A stretch of 64,000 nt of DNA from Termitomyces sp. T153 (taxonomy: Eukaryota > Basidiomycota > Agaricomycetes > Agaricales > Lyophyllaceae): NCBI GenBank assembly GCA_018296165.2, contig JACKQL020000153.1, positions 1-64,000 on the forward strand, in the 5' to 3' direction. The notes under the pieces were generated by a model. The model was not told the DNA's origin and made no database searches. It saw only the letters and a list, made by a program, of their open reading frames with translations. Below, one piece after another: positions 46,248 through 56,137 of the stretch (position 1 is its first letter; every line of letters starts with the position of its first letter). The position numbers and the translations under genes were made by a program.

Positions 46248-47762
46248 GTGGTAATCCCCGCCGAACATCTACATGCCGTACTGATTTTAAATGAAGAAGG
46301 AATCCTCCAACAAATCAGAAATTTACCCCCGAACTCCTTCTTCACCCAGCACAACCCCCGCAACAACCCTGACGAGTCGAGTGCCAGAAACCCCTTTTTG
46401 CTGTCTCCAGACCACTGCCTCCTGCTCCAGAGTGGACAAATTTATGCTCTGGACCACAAGTCCATCCGCCTTGACATACTCCAGCAGCACCACAACCATA
46501 AGCTCTGGGGGCACCCAGGAATTTGTAAGACCCTTCAACTCATCTCCTGGACTTACTTTTGGCCAGGAATGAAGAAGGACGTCACGCAATACATAAGGGC
46601 CTGCAAACCTTGCCTCCAGGCCAAGGTACCCCATCACCACCCCCATGAATTATTGAAACCCCTCCCCCATTGGCCGCTGCCCCTGGTCCTCCCTATTGAT
46701 AGATCATATCATCGAACTCCCCAATTCTGAAGGTTTTAACACAACCCTCGTCGTTATTTGCCACCTCACCAAGCAAGCCCTCTTCATTCCCTGCCACACC
46801 ACTGACAATGCTCCAGAGTTTGCCAAACTATTCCTCGAACACGTATTCTCCAAGCACGGACTCCCAGACAACATCATTTCCAACTGCAGACTCCTGTTTG
46901 TATCCCACTTTTGGCAATCACTATGCAGGGCGCTTGAGATCAAAACCAACCTCTCCACCGCCTATCACCTGGAGACTGATGGACAAACAGAACGAGTGAA
47001 CCAGACACTGGAGCAGTATCTCTGCCTATATGTTAACTATTTACAGAACGACTGGCATGCAGAACTCCTCCTCACCAAATTCACCTACAACAACATGCTC
47101 CACTCCGCCACTGAAGTCTCCCCCTTCTATGCCAACAAAGGCTACAACCCCCAACTCACCCTGTCCCTAAAAGACATCCCCTCTCATGCCACCCACAAAG
47201 TCGCTGAGGACCTCTGATCCCTTCACCAATTTCTCCGGAATGAGATCAACACTGCTAATTAAGCCTACTCCAAACATGCCAATGCCTGACGTAACCCCAC
47301 CCCCAACTGGCCTCCTGGCACCTTGGTTTGGCTCAATCGACGCAACCTCAAGACCCGGAGGCCCTCCATCAAATTAGACCACAAGTGCCTTGGTCCTTTC
47401 AAAGTCCTCTGGAAAGTCTCCACACACACCTATAAACTCGACCTACCTCTGGGCTTGAAAGGCCTCCACCCCATGTTCCACATTCAACTCCTCAAAAAAC
47501 ATGCCCCGGACCCCTTCTCCAGCCAGCGCCCCAGCTGACCACCCCCCGTTGAGGTCAAGGACGAGTACCACTATGAGGTCAACTAGATCCTTGACTCCCA
47601 CTTGGTCCATGGACAACCCCAGTACTTAGTCTGCTGGAAGAGCTACGGACCTGAGAATAACATGTGAGAGCCCTGAAAAAACCTTGACAGAACCCCCAAC
47701 AAACTCCGGGACTTCCATTGACAACACCCCACCAAGCCCCGGGATCCCCGGGACTAGCAAGT
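46248..47762 (+). pseudogene. G1 integrase with C-terminal chromodomain (broken)
   Basis: The HHCC zinc domain (HNHKLWGHPG...CKPCLQAK) spans 46490-46625. The first catalytic Asp lies in SIDHIIELP (46690-46720, one frameshift before it). The second catalytic site reads ISNCRLLFVS, where SDRG is expected (Asn codon 46882-46884). The Glu lies in ETDGQTERVNQTLEQYL (46972-47025). TGA 47215-47217, a TAA near 47262 and a TGA near 47288 follow. A GPY-type block KCLGPFKVLWK (47380-47420) and a chromodomain (YLVCWKSYGPENNM, 47620-47665) close the protein. The two Trp expected just after are TGA. Chromodomains target such elements to marked chromatin. Confidence 0.85.
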
Positions 47763-48297
47763 ACAGATGGCATCAGTGAGCGTAACCCCCGCCTCTAGAT
47801 TTATCAGCGATTCAACTCCCATGAGTACCCCCCTACGTGTTTTCACTTACTTTGCCCCTCACTCATTCTAAAAACTTCTCATGCTCAGCAGAAGTGCAGG
47901 GAATCCAATGTTAACAAGGCTACAAATACAAAATATAGGACTAGGGGAGCATGGGGCAATGAGACACCAGAATCCAGAAAGCCCCTACTCCCCCTCCCCC
48001 CCCAAATCCACCTCCACTATCCTTCCCACCAGATCCACCTCCAGCTGTGCTACTACTATCGCCAGAACTTTGGGATGCCCCGGGAGTGGCTCCGCCACAT
48101 CCATTGCTACCTCCCACCATGCTCTAGGGTCTGCCGATGTCCCGCCAGCAAATGCCCCATTTGCATGACCCCCTGCCCCAACTCCAGTGGGAGATCCCCA
48201 GGCATCCTTGCCAACCCATTGTGGATAGACTACAGCACCACTGATGCTCCATCAAGGAAGATGCAATGCTCCCTGGCCCAGTCTGCGGAATCAAATG
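47763..48297 (+). other. G1 non-coding zone after the chromodomain
   Basis: 535 bp without a gene. The first part is homologous, inverted, to about 40330-40400, so this zone is conserved between family-1 copies. It presumably holds the 3' ends of pol (plus strand) and of the antisense ORF (minus strand). Confidence 0.5.
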
Positions 48298-49260
48298 TCA
48301 GCTCGTAGTAAATGGGAGATGAAGGAAGCACGTAAATGAGAGATGAAGGGAGCACTTATGGAGCACTCCCTGCCACCCCAAGGCTGCCTCGTTGGCAAGC
48401 CACTCTTCCCATTGCCATGCCCTCTCTGCCATTGCTTGGGTCACCTCCACACTGGACTCCCACTGAGCCCCCCACATTGCTCGGGTCACCTCCACACTGG
48501 ACTCCCACTGAGCCCCCCACATCCCCAACCCCTCCAATCATTGCCCTGCTGCCTCTGCCCATGCTTCCAATGGCCTCATGTGCACTTGCAACTCTTGAAG
48601 CTGCAACAGTTGCTCAGTGGCGGTTCTCATGGCAATATCTTTATCCCTACATGCCAAGTCCTGTTCCTTCCAAGCCTCGTCCAGTTCTCTCTGAAGCCCA
48701 TCCCTCTCCTCCCCCACCCTACAGACTTCCTCCTCATGTGTGGCCAACAACCTCTCCAACTCCTCCACCCAACGCCACAGAAAAGCCTTGGCGACTGACC
48801 ACAACCCTCCCACAGACTGCTCAATCAAGGCCCTAGAAGTTGGGGAATACACTGTAGGACCCGGAGGGCCTGCCATCGCCGGCTCCCCCCATGCCTGCTT
48901 GCTAGGCCCCACCTCCAGCAAGGGGGATGCCCTCTGTTTACCCTTGTTGTACATTGTGGGGGCCCCCTCCCTTCACCCACCCTGCAGGGGCCCAATCTTC
49001 ATTGGGGGCCACCCTGCACCAACTTCCCCCTCTACTTCAGAACCCCTTCCTGAGACCCTACCCCTCTGACCCTCCTCCAACTGCACTGCAACCTACTTGC
49101 AGTCCCACTCCTGCTCCACTGCAATGCAAGCAGCACACCAATTCAGAGTGACAGAGCACTTCTTGTGCCGTGAGCAATATGGGAGACACACTGACGTGTC
49201 CTGCCGCACTCCTGGCATGGGCTCCTCAAACTCACACTGTTCACCCCACCGGGTACAGGA
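48298..49260 (-). pseudogene. Antisense Cys-rich/coiled-coil ORF of gypsy family 1, copy 2 (broken)
   Basis: Read downwards on the minus strand, opposite to G1 pol. The N-terminal block is TSVCLPYCSRHKKCS followed by NWCAACIAVEQEWDC (about 49205-49110). Next come KGKQRASPLLEVGPS (about 48945) and a long coiled coil (ELERLLATHEEEVCRVGEE and following, to about 48540). A duplicated 14-residue block (MWGAQWESSVEVT, twice, 48520-48440) and the C-terminal EEWLANEAALGWQGVLHKC (about 48400-48350) complete it. Parts and order match 39130-39890. Frames shift between the Cys block and the coiled coil, and one stop precedes the duplicated block. The product is unrecognised. Confidence 0.6.
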
Positions 49261-49940
49261 TGCGCACTAGAAATGTGGGTTAGCTTGATAGGGAAGGGAC
49301 ATGCCAATAATGCACCAGGGCCACTGCCTGACACTACTCCAACATCGGGGGACCTCTTGCTCGCCCCATGGCCTCTGCAAAGTACTCTGGCATCATGTCT
49401 GCCTGTGCGACTCTTGACCCTGTAGGGATGGGGCGGACCACCCTGGGAACCATACCAGACCTGGAATGAGAAGCGAGGATCATTTCTCCTGCTAACTGCA
49501 CTGGAGCCTCCCCCAACGTAAGCCCTGAGGGGCCTGCCACTGCCACCAACAACTCTGATGGGACTTATTCAAGCACTCCAGCCATGACAAGCAAGAGACA
49601 GTACTTATGACTATGGTACATTGCCTGCACCCGCCTACAGTCTCGCCGACCCTCAGAGTCCTCCGAGGAAGAAGTCAAGGTATGTGCCGATGGGGAGGAG
49701 GATGCTGCTGGAGAATATGTGGAAGATGACATTGGAAAAGTTTGAGAACCCCAGAGTATGTCTGATCCTTTTCAATGACTAGGAAAGAACCCCCTGAGCA
49801 GCGGCCATGCTTCGACTTTGTTTCCCACGCCGCTGCCGCTACTGTGGTCTGATCAATATTGCTTGACTTTGATTCCCACACCCCACCAATCCCCGAACTG
49901 TGCCTGCATCTTGAGAGTCTTGACGCTGAAGAGGGGGTGA
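49261..49940 (+). other. G1 leader zone before the 3' LTR, with polypurine tract
   Basis: Non-coding in the pol sense. Being upstream of the antisense ORF, it may hold that ORF's promoter. The polypurine tract (49926-49940) abuts the LTR. The same arrangement, inverted, is seen at 38417-39130. Confidence 0.5.
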
Positions 49941-50889
49941 TGTCACAACCCACTCCCTAGACCCTAACACTGCCCCCAGCTCCCCCAATGCTCCACCAAA
50001 CTCCCCCACCCTTGCCCACCCTCCACGCCCACTTCAGGCAACTCCAACACTTCCTCAGCAGACCCTGACAGCTCCTTGATCAACTCCAACACCTTCTCTG
50101 CAGCAGTTGATGCATCCTCTGAATTTCCCTGGACTCCTGAGGCTTTCCCTGACCCTGGAACAATCTGCTTTCCAACTGATCCCATCAGAATGTCACCACA
50201 GCCTGCTCCAAGATTGCACCCGACAACTGTCAACTCCACACAGTTCCGTCAAGCCTGCCGCCATATCCTCTGCCCTCCAGAGCTGCCCAGTAGTAGGTAT
50301 ATAAGTTGTAGAGTAACCCCTAGTACTTTAGTCTTGATATTGCATTTACCAGTTTCCTATGTCTTGTCTTTTATCTTGTCACTGTCTCTATTTTTAGTTT
50401 CAAATCTATCTCTGTTCTCTGTCTTGTCTCACCTCATCTCCACCTTGTCTTGACTGTGTATAGTTCCTTTGTCTTCCTAAGTCCCTTTCATCTCCAACAA
50501 CAGTACAAACTCTGCACATGCACTATGACCTGAACATTCCTATGACAACCCCAGACCTCGCTCCCTGCTTAGCCCAGGAACCCCTCACATCTTGGTGATC
50601 TCCCATCAAACTCCAGCTCCACCCCTATCAACCATGAAGCCTCTGCTTACCCCGCATTCTATCGGCATGCCCACAAACTTGTTCCAGCGCCCGTCCAGGT
50701 TCAACAACTAGTATACTTGGTCTTAGACACCCCTGAACCACTCCGGACTTGCTCAGACTGCCCCCTAGCTCCCCCTCACAAGTCCCTCTGTGCCAATACC
50801 AGATGCTTGGTTATAAGCACAGGACATTGTGTCTGCCTAGTAAGGACTTGCCAGTGTAGCTGAGCCCCTGTCGTCAGTGGAACCTGACA
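49941..50889 (+). repeat. 3' LTR of G1 (LTR-D), 949 bp
   Basis: It starts TGTCACAACC and ends AACCTGACA. TATA element GTATATAAG lies near 50296-50304. It is of the same family as LTR-A but about 190 bp shorter through internal deletions. It ends precisely at the start of gypsy family-2 coding sequence. Confidence 0.88.
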
Positions 50890-52815
50890 GCTACCATCAT
50901 GAGATGGATTGAGGATATACTACTCTATCATTTTACTTTGAGGCATGTGCCAGGAAAACCTTTAGTGTTGATGGCCTGTCTAGGAGGCTCAAGCAGTCAG
51001 GAAATGAGGAGTACCCACCTGTTAATCCAGAGTTGGTGGACAAACCAAAGACTATGCACTTTGAATATCCAGCTAAAACCAACAATGAACCAGGCTGGGA
51101 GGATTGGGAACCCTTAACACTTGAAGAGTTTGCAGATCAAATTGACACTAGAGGTGGCTATCTACATGCAGTAGCCACTGAAGTAGCAGACTTTGAACAA
51201 GAACTTGATAGAGCAAGGACTCAAGAGGTGGAACTTAGGAAGGCAGTTCTAAGTCAGCAGCAGACCTCTAGAATAGATCCTGTTGCAGTACTATCTCTCT
51301 CTCAGCCTCTATTATCCACAGAGGGTACTGAGGAAGAAAAGGAAGCAGACTTACAAGCCTACTTAGAACATAAAAAGGGAGGTGGGAGTGAACAGTGGGA
51401 TGACCTGCTACCAATTGTACAAAGCTGGCTACAAGACCCAAGCAAAGAACCAGAAGGTTTGAAGGGTTGGGACCCAGACAAGTTCAAGAGGTTTGCAAGA
51501 CAGTTCTTTTCTTTGATCAAAAGAGGAGATTGTACAAGCACAATCATGAGGCTAGGCATAAGCTAGTAGTCAATATTGATAAGTGAATGTTCATGCTTAA
51601 ATCAGCCCATGATGCCTTAGGGCATAGAGGGACTTATGCAACCAAAATGTTAATACAAGAACAATTTTGGTGGCCAGGAATTGATGGGGATGTACAATGG
51701 TATGTTGGAACTTGCCACAACTGTCATATATGTCAGAAGACAGTTGTAAACAGAGCTCCCACAGTGACCTATACACCCTCTATCTTCCAAACAATTCACA
51801 TTGATACCATGCACATGATTCCAGCTTCAAATGGCTGCAAGTATATTGTCCATGGTAGGTGTGCATTATCTTCATGGATGGAAGGGAGGCCTCTGCACAA
51901 AGAAAACCATAAAACAATTGGTCAATGGTTGTTTGAGGATGTAATTTGTTGCTGGAGTTGCATTGCAGAGATCATCACTGACAATGCTGGGCAATTCAAA
52001 AAGGTCACAGCTTGGATAGAGAGTAAATATGGAATCGGAGGCATTGCCATCTCTCCATACAACTCTCAAGCTAATGGCAAAATTGAAAGACCACATTGGG
52101 ATGTCAGGCAAGCCTTATTCAAAGCTTGTGAAGATCACACTAAATGGTTTTGGTTCTTCTTCCATGTAATGTGGAGTGATCACATTACTATCTGGCAGAG
52201 ATTCAGGTGTTCACCATACTTCATGGTTACAGGAGCTCATCAACTCTACCTTTGGACTTACTAGAGGCTACCTGGTTAATAGAATTACCAGAAGGGCCAT
52301 TATCTACAGAGGAGTTAATTGGGTATCATGCTAGGGCTTTAGCCAAGCACCACCAGCATGTAGAAGAGATGAGGGAGAGAGTTGGGAAGGACAAACTCTG
52401 ATGGGCCTTGAAGTTTGCAGAGGAACACAAAAGCTCTATCAAAGACTTCAAATTCAAGCTCTTGGACTTAGTCTTGGTCAAGAATATGATTACAGAAAGT
52501 TCACACAGTGCTAAAATGCTGCCTTGTTTTCATGGTCCAATGGTAGTAATTGCTAGGACCAGGGGTGGTAATTACATTGTGGCAGAGCTGGATGGGTCAG
52601 TTTGGCAGACCAGAGTTGCGGCTTTTAGAGTAGTCCCTTACAAAGCTCAGAAGTGATTGGAGTTATCCCAAAGCCTAGAGCAATGGGTAGACATCACTCC
52701 AGAAAAGTTGAAAGAGCTAAGGGAAGAACTACAAAGACCTACCATAAATGCTATGTCAGATCTGTCATTTGGATCTATAAGGCTTCATGAGCCTCTAGAC
52801 CATGACACAATTTAA
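50890..52815 (+). pseudogene. Ty3/gypsy pol fragment, family 2 (plus copy): RNase H end, integrase, C-terminal domain
   Basis: The reading starts mid-protein at MRWIEDILLYHFTLRHVPGK, the RNase H end. A 177-codon acidic linker follows (51033-51566). The integrase zinc domain begins HDALGHRGTYATKM with CHNCHICQK. The core has IHIDTMHMI (51800), IITDNAGQF (51973) and SQANGKIERPHWDV (52067-52107), so the D, D, E residues are present. The C-terminal domain [20 protein letters not shown] (from 52480) is closely similar to 21310-21240 on the minus strand. Stops at 52262, near 52400 and at 52654 break the frame. The 5' part was displaced by the G1 insertion. Confidence 0.85.
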
Positions 52816-53115
52816 GTTGGACAATAGCCCTGAAAGTTGATGAAAAAGTTTGAAGTTTTTGCTTAAAAATCAAAAATAAGTTAAAAGGACTTAGGTCACA
52901 TGTCCTCAGGGTTAATGACATTAGATTTAGGGTTACAGAATAAGGAATATAGAGGGAATTTTGGTACAAGTAGGGGTGTTCAAATCACGACGACACTACA
53001 TAAGGCAGAGGCAAAGCATATGTTTACAATGCGGGGGTCAACAGAAGCTCCAAGGGACTTTGGGGCTTGGCCACCGAAGGGTTGGCAGGTTCAACATCAG
53101 AGTCTTTGGGGGCTG

Positions 53116-54309
53116 ACTAAGAGATGAGGTTAATGGCAAAAGAAGGTGGAAGAGAAAAAGAAGATACCTCAAATGAAATGTTGAGTGCGGTAAGGAGCAA
53201 GCCAGCAAGATCAATGTCGATGGGGGATAAGGCTTTGTCCAGACGAGAAAGACAAGCCACAATGAGCTTGTATGTTCGAAGGGTCGTGTCCAGAAGGTGG
53301 AGCTGCTGTTCCACTGCTAGCTCCACTGTGTCGCATTGCTTTTTGAGGTCCTCAAGGGGAGCTGAACTGTGGCTGTTGACAACAGGGTGAGCCTCAAGAA
53401 GGGCATTGATCTGGCCCAAAAGGAGGAGAGTGGTCTTGCTGCCAGGCTTATAGTTGGCTAGGGCAATGAGTAAGATAAAAGAACCTGAAAGAAAGAAGGG
53501 ATGGGATAGACAAACCAACAGAAGGAGTAATTTTGACCTTTTTTGGTTTTGACTTGCTGTCAAGTTCAGACTGGGGAGAAGAGAGGTACAAGTTGAGGGT
53601 ATCGAAGAGATGAGCAAGAAGGTCAAGACGGGAAGCTAAGGGTTCACATTAGCTTTTCATTTTGAGGAATGAGTGGAGGACGGACCCAACATTTTGATGT
53701 CACAGTCCTTGTGCTTGCAGCATTGTTTCTGGGTAAAGGAACAAATTAAGAGAAGAAAAATTGGTGAGAGAGAAGTAGGGACAGGCTCACTGCAGCTGCC
53801 TCACATTGACACTGGAGTTCACGACAATTGTTTTTGGTCTTGATAATGGCATCAGCAAAGACAAAGAATGAATTGACAGCAGCGGAGTCTGTGGCAGCCT
53901 TGCAATTGAGAATGACCAGAGTAGCAGAAAGAGTGTCGTAAAGACCCTTTTGGTCAGCAAGGAGGGGGAAGTCGGCCTGATTAGTGAAGGTCTAAAAAGG
54001 GAATTAAGAAAAAGAGGGCAGGAAAGAGGAAGAAAATGAGAGGCATACCCAGCCAATAGAGCCCAGGTACCTAGTGCAATCAGTGGGAGTGCTAGAGAAG
54101 GCTGCTGCTGTGTTACACAAGCCAATTACAGCTTGTGCAAACAGAGGGCACTGGAGGACAGCAAGGATGACTTGATGGGCATCTCACTTGACAGCATGCT
54201 GGAGCATCCCATAGAAATTGGGAGGTGAGGGCATATGGTGAGGAGCAGGGGTTGGGCAAGGTGACGTGGTAATCACCACTTGGGGATGGACAACCTTGGA
54301 AGAAGGCAT
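53116..54309 (-). pseudogene. Uncharacterised multi-exon gene carried by a dispersed repeat (broken)
   Basis: I do not recognise this protein. From ATG 54309 the minus strand reads MPSSKVVHPQVVITTSP..., with HAVK-stop-DAHQVILAVLQ (TGA near 54188, Arg expected). It continues to YLGSIGW, then a GT-AG intron to TFTNQADFPLLADQKGLYD. A further intron leads to QCCKHKDCDIKMLG. A frameshifted exon gives ASRLDLLAHLFDTLNLYL. A last helical block follows (LEDLKKQCDTVELAVEQQ ... LDKALSPIDIDLAG, 53350-53170). The parts are amphipathic helices with good codon texture, and the introns are readable. A TATA-like TTTATAAAG lies on the minus strand at about 54386-54378, roughly 75 bp upstream of the ATG. Leader sequence is shared with 20500-20940. 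Confidence 0.5.
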
Positions 54310-56137
54310 TTTGCAAGGAGTGGTTGGGACAGTTTTTGGGGACATTGGTCAAAGAGAACGAATGGCACAGCGAGGTCTTTATAAAACAGCTTGCAGCGGG
54401 AGTGATCAAACAGGAAAAACAAGACAGAAATTTATTTTCTGACTTTTTAAAGAAGGGGAAAATAAATTTTTCGGATTGAAAAAGGGCAGGGACAGACATA
54501 GGCTTACCAAGGACGACAAAATGACTGAGGGCAGTCATCTGAAAGTGCAGGGGAGGTGATATGCCGGCCTCAAAACTGAGGACCGACAAAAAGTGCTTAG
54601 AACGAAATAAAAAGAATGTTTTCTACATCAGACGGCTGAAAACTGTAAGCCGAGCATCAAAAACTGTAGATGTGAAAACATACCTTTAAAAACCAATAAG
54701 TACTACCACCCTCGTAACACGAAAAAGATGACTAGACCAACGAAAATATGTCAGACTGACAAAGCGCCAAGTCTGTGGCAGTGCTTGGGCCGAGATGCTT
54801 GGATCATAGTCTGAGATCAGCCATCAAGGCCAATGAACCTCTGCAATAAACTGTGAAACAATTCCAACAATTAAAACACCTACCGCGACATGTGTATTTT
54901 AAATTCTTATGCTATGCTATTGAGTCCCAAAAAACAACCATAAACGGTTAGAAAAACAAAGGAGTAGGGAAGGAAAGAGTAAAAACCATGGAAATCTCGG
55001 ATGGACGGAATGACGCAGGAGAAATGACACGCAGACCGATTATCGCAGCACAATACCATGCGGAACGCACTGGTCCGTGCACGGACAACAGGGTATAAAA
55101 AGGACGGGAGAATAGGGAGAAAGGCAAGCAGACTACGTACCACGGCTCGGAGTTCCCCAGGGAGCGGAATTCTTAGGCTTAAGATGCATTAGCTGCTTCG
55201 GGAGTAGTAAATATACTGTTGAGCCCTTTCTTTAGCGCGAGACCGTCTCAAGCTTAGAATCAAATAATTAAAATATTTAACTTGCTTCTCTTCTATTGAA
55301 GTTCTAAGTAAGTTCGAGTGTAATTAAAAGCCTCCAAAACAAACTGTGAATAGAAAGTTTGATAAGTTGATCGCATCATTAACGGTATCAAACTTACTTT
55401 CGCATCAATGTGGATGAAGATTGTGCATGTTGTAGAGAGGAAGACTCAGTTGTTACAGGAGGCAAGGAAGACAGAGACAACAAAGCTGACAATAGTGATG
55501 ATGATGACGATGACCAGCTAGCATAAAAGGTACACAAGGTGATTCAAATCTCTTCTGATCTTTAAGTTTAGGGCTTCCCTCTACAATCATACAAAAAAAT
55601 ATGTATTAGCAATAATGTACAATGTTACTACTGTCATGCTCTATCTTTCCGAAGTTTTCCGGTGAATTTTGAAGGGGGTATGCGAGCTCATCGTGTACGA
55701 CAATGAGGAGGGGGCGGATCAATGGGCGGGCAGCCCCGATGGATACTCGTCACGAGGTTGCATTGCCGATGCCCCTTGACAACGTGCCTGATGGTCTGGC
55801 TCCACCGGCAGAGGCTTCGAACAATAGCCGGTCAACGGTCACCAGGTCAAACATTAGAGCAGTCTTATAGGAGGAAACGTATTCCCTGACAAGACTCCAC
55901 ATGGGAGTCTGTGTCTTGAACAAGTCTTGAAGAGTCCTAATGTTCTTTCATAAGCTACACGTTTGACCAAGGCTAAGATAGCACCGCTCCACTGTACACA
56001 ATTCTGGATTCTTTCTCGTCTCTATCGAAATCCCGAATAGAGAAAACACTCCTGATGAATCGATATTCCGTCGAGCTGCCAGTCATTTGCTATTGTATAA
56101 ATGGCAATGATCGTGTTCAGGTGGTCGCCAATTTCTA
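54310..56137. other. Intergenic region between the repeat gene and the GMC gene
   Basis: CpG content returns to normal across this stretch, marking the right edge of the repeat block. 54400-54700 is the leader shared with 20500-20940. Beyond that it is AT-rich non-coding DNA. A 55-codon CpG-rich frame at 55703-55870 has no recognisable homology. Confidence 0.5.
56095..56102 (+). promoter_or_regulatory. Candidate TATA box of the GMC gene
   Basis: GTATAAAT lies about 36 bp before the chosen ATG. The spacing implies a very short 5' UTR, so it may instead be chance. Confidence 0.3.

Larger units (their letters stand above)
42995..50889 (+). mobile_element. Ty3/gypsy chromovirus-type element G1, 5'-truncated, with 3' LTR
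   Basis: The order is Gag knuckle, two protease domains, RT, RNase H, integrase and chromodomain. A 2-kb zone with an antisense ORF follows, then a polypurine tract (CTGAAGAGGGGGTGA, 49926-49940) and the 3' LTR (49941-50889). The 5' LTR and most of Gag are missing; upstream lies a KDZ remnant. The 3' LTR abuts gypsy family 2 sequence at 50890, so G1 was inserted into that older element. CpG is higher than in the Helitrons, suggesting a younger copy, yet stops of CGA to TGA type recur. Confidence 0.85.

Noticed and set aside
55703..55870. A 55-codon CpG-rich ORF upstream of the GMC gene
   Set aside because: No homology or motif is recognised, and a frame this short is expected by chance in GC-richer DNA.
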